A DNA stretch of 7,282 nt from UBA6136 sp964344495 (GTDB taxonomy: Bacteria > Pseudomonadota > Gammaproteobacteria > Methylococcales > Methylococcaceae): NCBI GenBank assembly GCA_964344495.1, contig CAYFNI010000106.1, positions 1-7,282 on the forward strand, in the 5' to 3' direction. Numbering within the stretch: the stretch's first letter is position 1; each line of letters begins with the position of its first letter. This document shows positions 6,366-7,282 of this stretch, piece by piece. A program made the translations under genes and the position numbers. The notes under the pieces were generated by a model, which was given only the letters and a program-made list of their open reading frames with translations, was not told the origin of the DNA and did no database searches.

Positions 6366-6935
6366 ATGCAGGTCGCTTTTTCCACAACCGAACGTGTGCT
6401 GCGACGCATTCGGAACCCCGTGCTGTTCCTGGTCGTGGGCCTCATGATCGGCTGTTCACTGCAGCCTCCGACAGGCATCAAGCCGGTTGCTCCCTTCGAT
6501 GTGCAGCGCTATACGGGCACCTGGTATGAAATCGCGCGACTCGATCATGCCTTCGAGCGGGGTCTGACCGACATCCGGGCCACCTACCGGTTCCAGCCGG
6601 ACGGCAGTATTCAGGTGATCAACCGGGGTTACGATGCGGATGATGGTGAGTGGCGCGAAGCGATTGGTAAAGCCTTCCTGACCGGCAATAAGGGCGAAGC
6701 GTCGTTGAAAGTCAGCTTTTTCGGTCCGTTTTACGGCGGCTACCATGTGGCCGAACTGGATGCCCAGTACCGCTGGGCTCTGATCGTCGGCCCGAACCGG
6801 GATTATTTCTGGATTCTCGCCCGCGACAAGCAGCTGCCGCAAGCGTTGCTCGACGACCTCATCCAGCGGGCACGGCTCATGGGAATTGCCACGGATCAGT
6901 TGATTTATTGCCCACAGTCACGTCTTGAACATTAG
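6366..6935 (+). CDS. blc: Outer-membrane lipoprotein lipocalin, Blc family
   Basis: This 189-residue lipocalin resembles E. coli Blc, which binds lysophospholipids and fatty acids at the outer membrane and is linked to envelope stress. The N-terminus has a basic region (about 10-17), a hydrophobic stretch (18-29) and a lipobox ending MIGC with C30 as the lipidated cysteine. Residue 31 is Ser rather than Asp, favouring Lol transport to the outer membrane. The lipocalin GTWYEIARLDHAFERGL motif (51-67) contains the conserved GxW. INRGYD (85-90), KVSFFGPFYGGYHV (115-128) and GPNRDYFWILARD (142-154) follow the Blc barrel strands. The lipobox -3 residue is Met rather than the usual Leu, a mild deviation. 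The N-terminal region before the hydrophobic core is somewhat long, but the GAGGAG at 6353-6358 supports this ATG. It is divergent from the aminotransferase and probably monocistronic. Confidence 0.95.
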   Translation: MQVAFSTTERVLRRIRNPVLFLVVGLMIGCSLQPPTGIKPVAPFDVQRYTGTWYEIARLDHAFERGLTDIRATYRFQPDGSIQVINRGYDADDGEWREAIGKAFLTGNKGEASLKVSFFGPFYGGYHVAELDAQYRWALIVGPNRDYFWILARDKQLPQALLDDLIQRARLMGIATDQLIYCPQSRLEH

Positions 6936-6991
6936 ATATGCAGAATGCCGGAATATCTGGGTTGACTGCCCGCGCAGCTTACCAAACCTCT

Positions 6992-7005
6992 CAGCACCCG
7001 TGCTG
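6992..7005. repeat. Perfect dyad CAGCAC-CC-GTGCTG
   Basis: Two exact 6-bp inverted arms flank a 2-bp centre, too short a loop for a stable RNA hairpin, so it is more likely a DNA-level dyad if functional. It lies 57 nt after the lipocalin stop and about 110 nt before the last gene. No T-run follows, so it is not a canonical terminator. It could be chance. Confidence 0.4.
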
Positions 7006-7009
7006 GGCA

Positions 7010-7043
7010 TCGTCAAATCCATTTCGCATGATTACTATGCGAA
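7010..7043 (+). promoter_or_regulatory. Candidate promoter with overlapping 7-bp inverted repeat upstream of the last gene
   Basis: TCGTCA (7010-7015) and TACTAT (7033-7038) are 17 nt apart, each matching four of six sigma-70 consensus bases. An exact inverted repeat, TTCGCAT (7023-7029) and ATGCGAA (7037-7043) with 7-nt spacer, straddles the -10, as an operator would. The stretch from about 7017 to 7062 is clearly AT-richer than its surroundings. Assignment is by eye and tentative. Confidence 0.35.
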
Positions 7044-7115
7044 TGAATTACTTAAAAAAGTAGTGACGGATCTTTCCCGCTCATCGAACTTCACACCCCT
7101 AACGAGGATTGAATC

Positions 7116-7282
7116 ATGATCAAACCCACCACGTACTCGCTCTCGGTTGCGCTCGCTGCAGCCATGGGCACGTTGCCGCTGAGCGGCGCCCACGCCACCT
7201 CTCAGCCCCAGCAGGATTTTGTATCGCCGTTCCTGTATACCTCGCCTACCAATTCGACTCCGACCGACCAGTATTCCGATTT
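7116..7282 (+). CDS. Exported protein of unknown function, N-terminal fragment (3' end outside window)
   Basis: An ATG at 7116 with GAGGA seven nt upstream opens a frame that stays open to the window edge (55 complete codons). The first 27 residues form a classical Sec signal peptide: MIKPTTYS start with one Lys, a hydrophobic core (SVALAAAMGTLPL) and a likely cleavage after AHA. The mature start is Gln/Ser/Thr/Pro-rich (TSQPQQDFVSPFLYTSPTNS), with no recognisable domain in the visible part. It should be periplasmic, outer-membrane or secreted. The gene has its own promoter-like AT-rich leader, so it is probably transcribed separately from the lipocalin. I do not recognise the family; the visible segment is too short to name it. 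Confidence 0.78.
   Translation, partial: MIKPTTYSLSVALAAAMGTLPLSGAHATSQPQQDFVSPFLYTSPTNSTPTDQYSD

Noticed and set aside
7049..7062. TACTT-AAAA-AAGTA short inverted repeat as a terminator or promoter element
   Set aside because: The 5-bp AT-only stem is too weak for termination and easily arises by chance in an AT-rich stretch.
6925..7119. 64-codon frame starting at a TTG inside the lipocalin end and ending in an ATGA overlap with the last gene
   Set aside because: It has no Shine-Dalgarno and uses codons unlike its neighbours (AGA, TTA, CTA, A/T-rich third positions). It covers the promoter-like AT-rich leader. The ATGA overlap is noted but probably accidental.

Overview
The window looks like chromosomal DNA of a GC-rich gammaproteobacterium. 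An ExeA/ExeB (GspA/GspB) pair, a YadH-type permease and a Blc-type lipocalin are all typical of that class. A serine-glyoxylate aminotransferase, hydroxypyruvate reductase and glycerate kinase cluster fits an organism that salvages 2-phosphoglycolate, such as a RuBisCO-using chemolithoautotroph. The lifestyle and taxon are inferences; no RuBisCO or sulfur gene is in view.

Layout. Positions 2-2983 (+) hold a tightly packed run: the 3' part of gspA, then gspB, a secreted thermonuclease with an Excalibur-like tail (ATGA overlap with gspB), and an ABC-2 permease of the YadH family. Positions 2980-6190 (-) hold a second operon, transcribed in the order serine-glyoxylate aminotransferase, hydroxypyruvate/glyoxylate reductase, D-glycerate 3-kinase. 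The two runs converge, and their last genes share one CTAG whose two strands provide both stop codons. A 175-bp divergent spacer (6191-6365) separates the aminotransferase from an outer-membrane lipocalin (blc, 6366-6935, +). A 180-bp AT-richer spacer with dyad elements follows. The window ends in the 5' part of a gene for an exported protein (7116 to beyond the edge).

How the genes work together. The minus-strand operon encodes three consecutive reactions: serine + glyoxylate to hydroxypyruvate + glycine, hydroxypyruvate to D-glycerate, and D-glycerate to 3-phosphoglycerate (predicted). This is the lower arm of the plant-like C2 (photorespiratory) cycle. The P-loop GLYK-type kinase points to 3-phosphoglycerate returning to the Calvin cycle rather than the 2-phosphoglycerate of methylotroph serine cycles. 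The plus-strand run combines envelope functions: GspAB help place the type II secretin through peptidoglycan, the nuclease is an exported enzyme, and the permease lacks its ATPase partner within the window.

I see no RNA gene, insertion sequence, CRISPR array or convincing intrinsic terminator. The most notable non-coding element is a perfect 13-bp inverted repeat between the aminotransferase and reductase genes.
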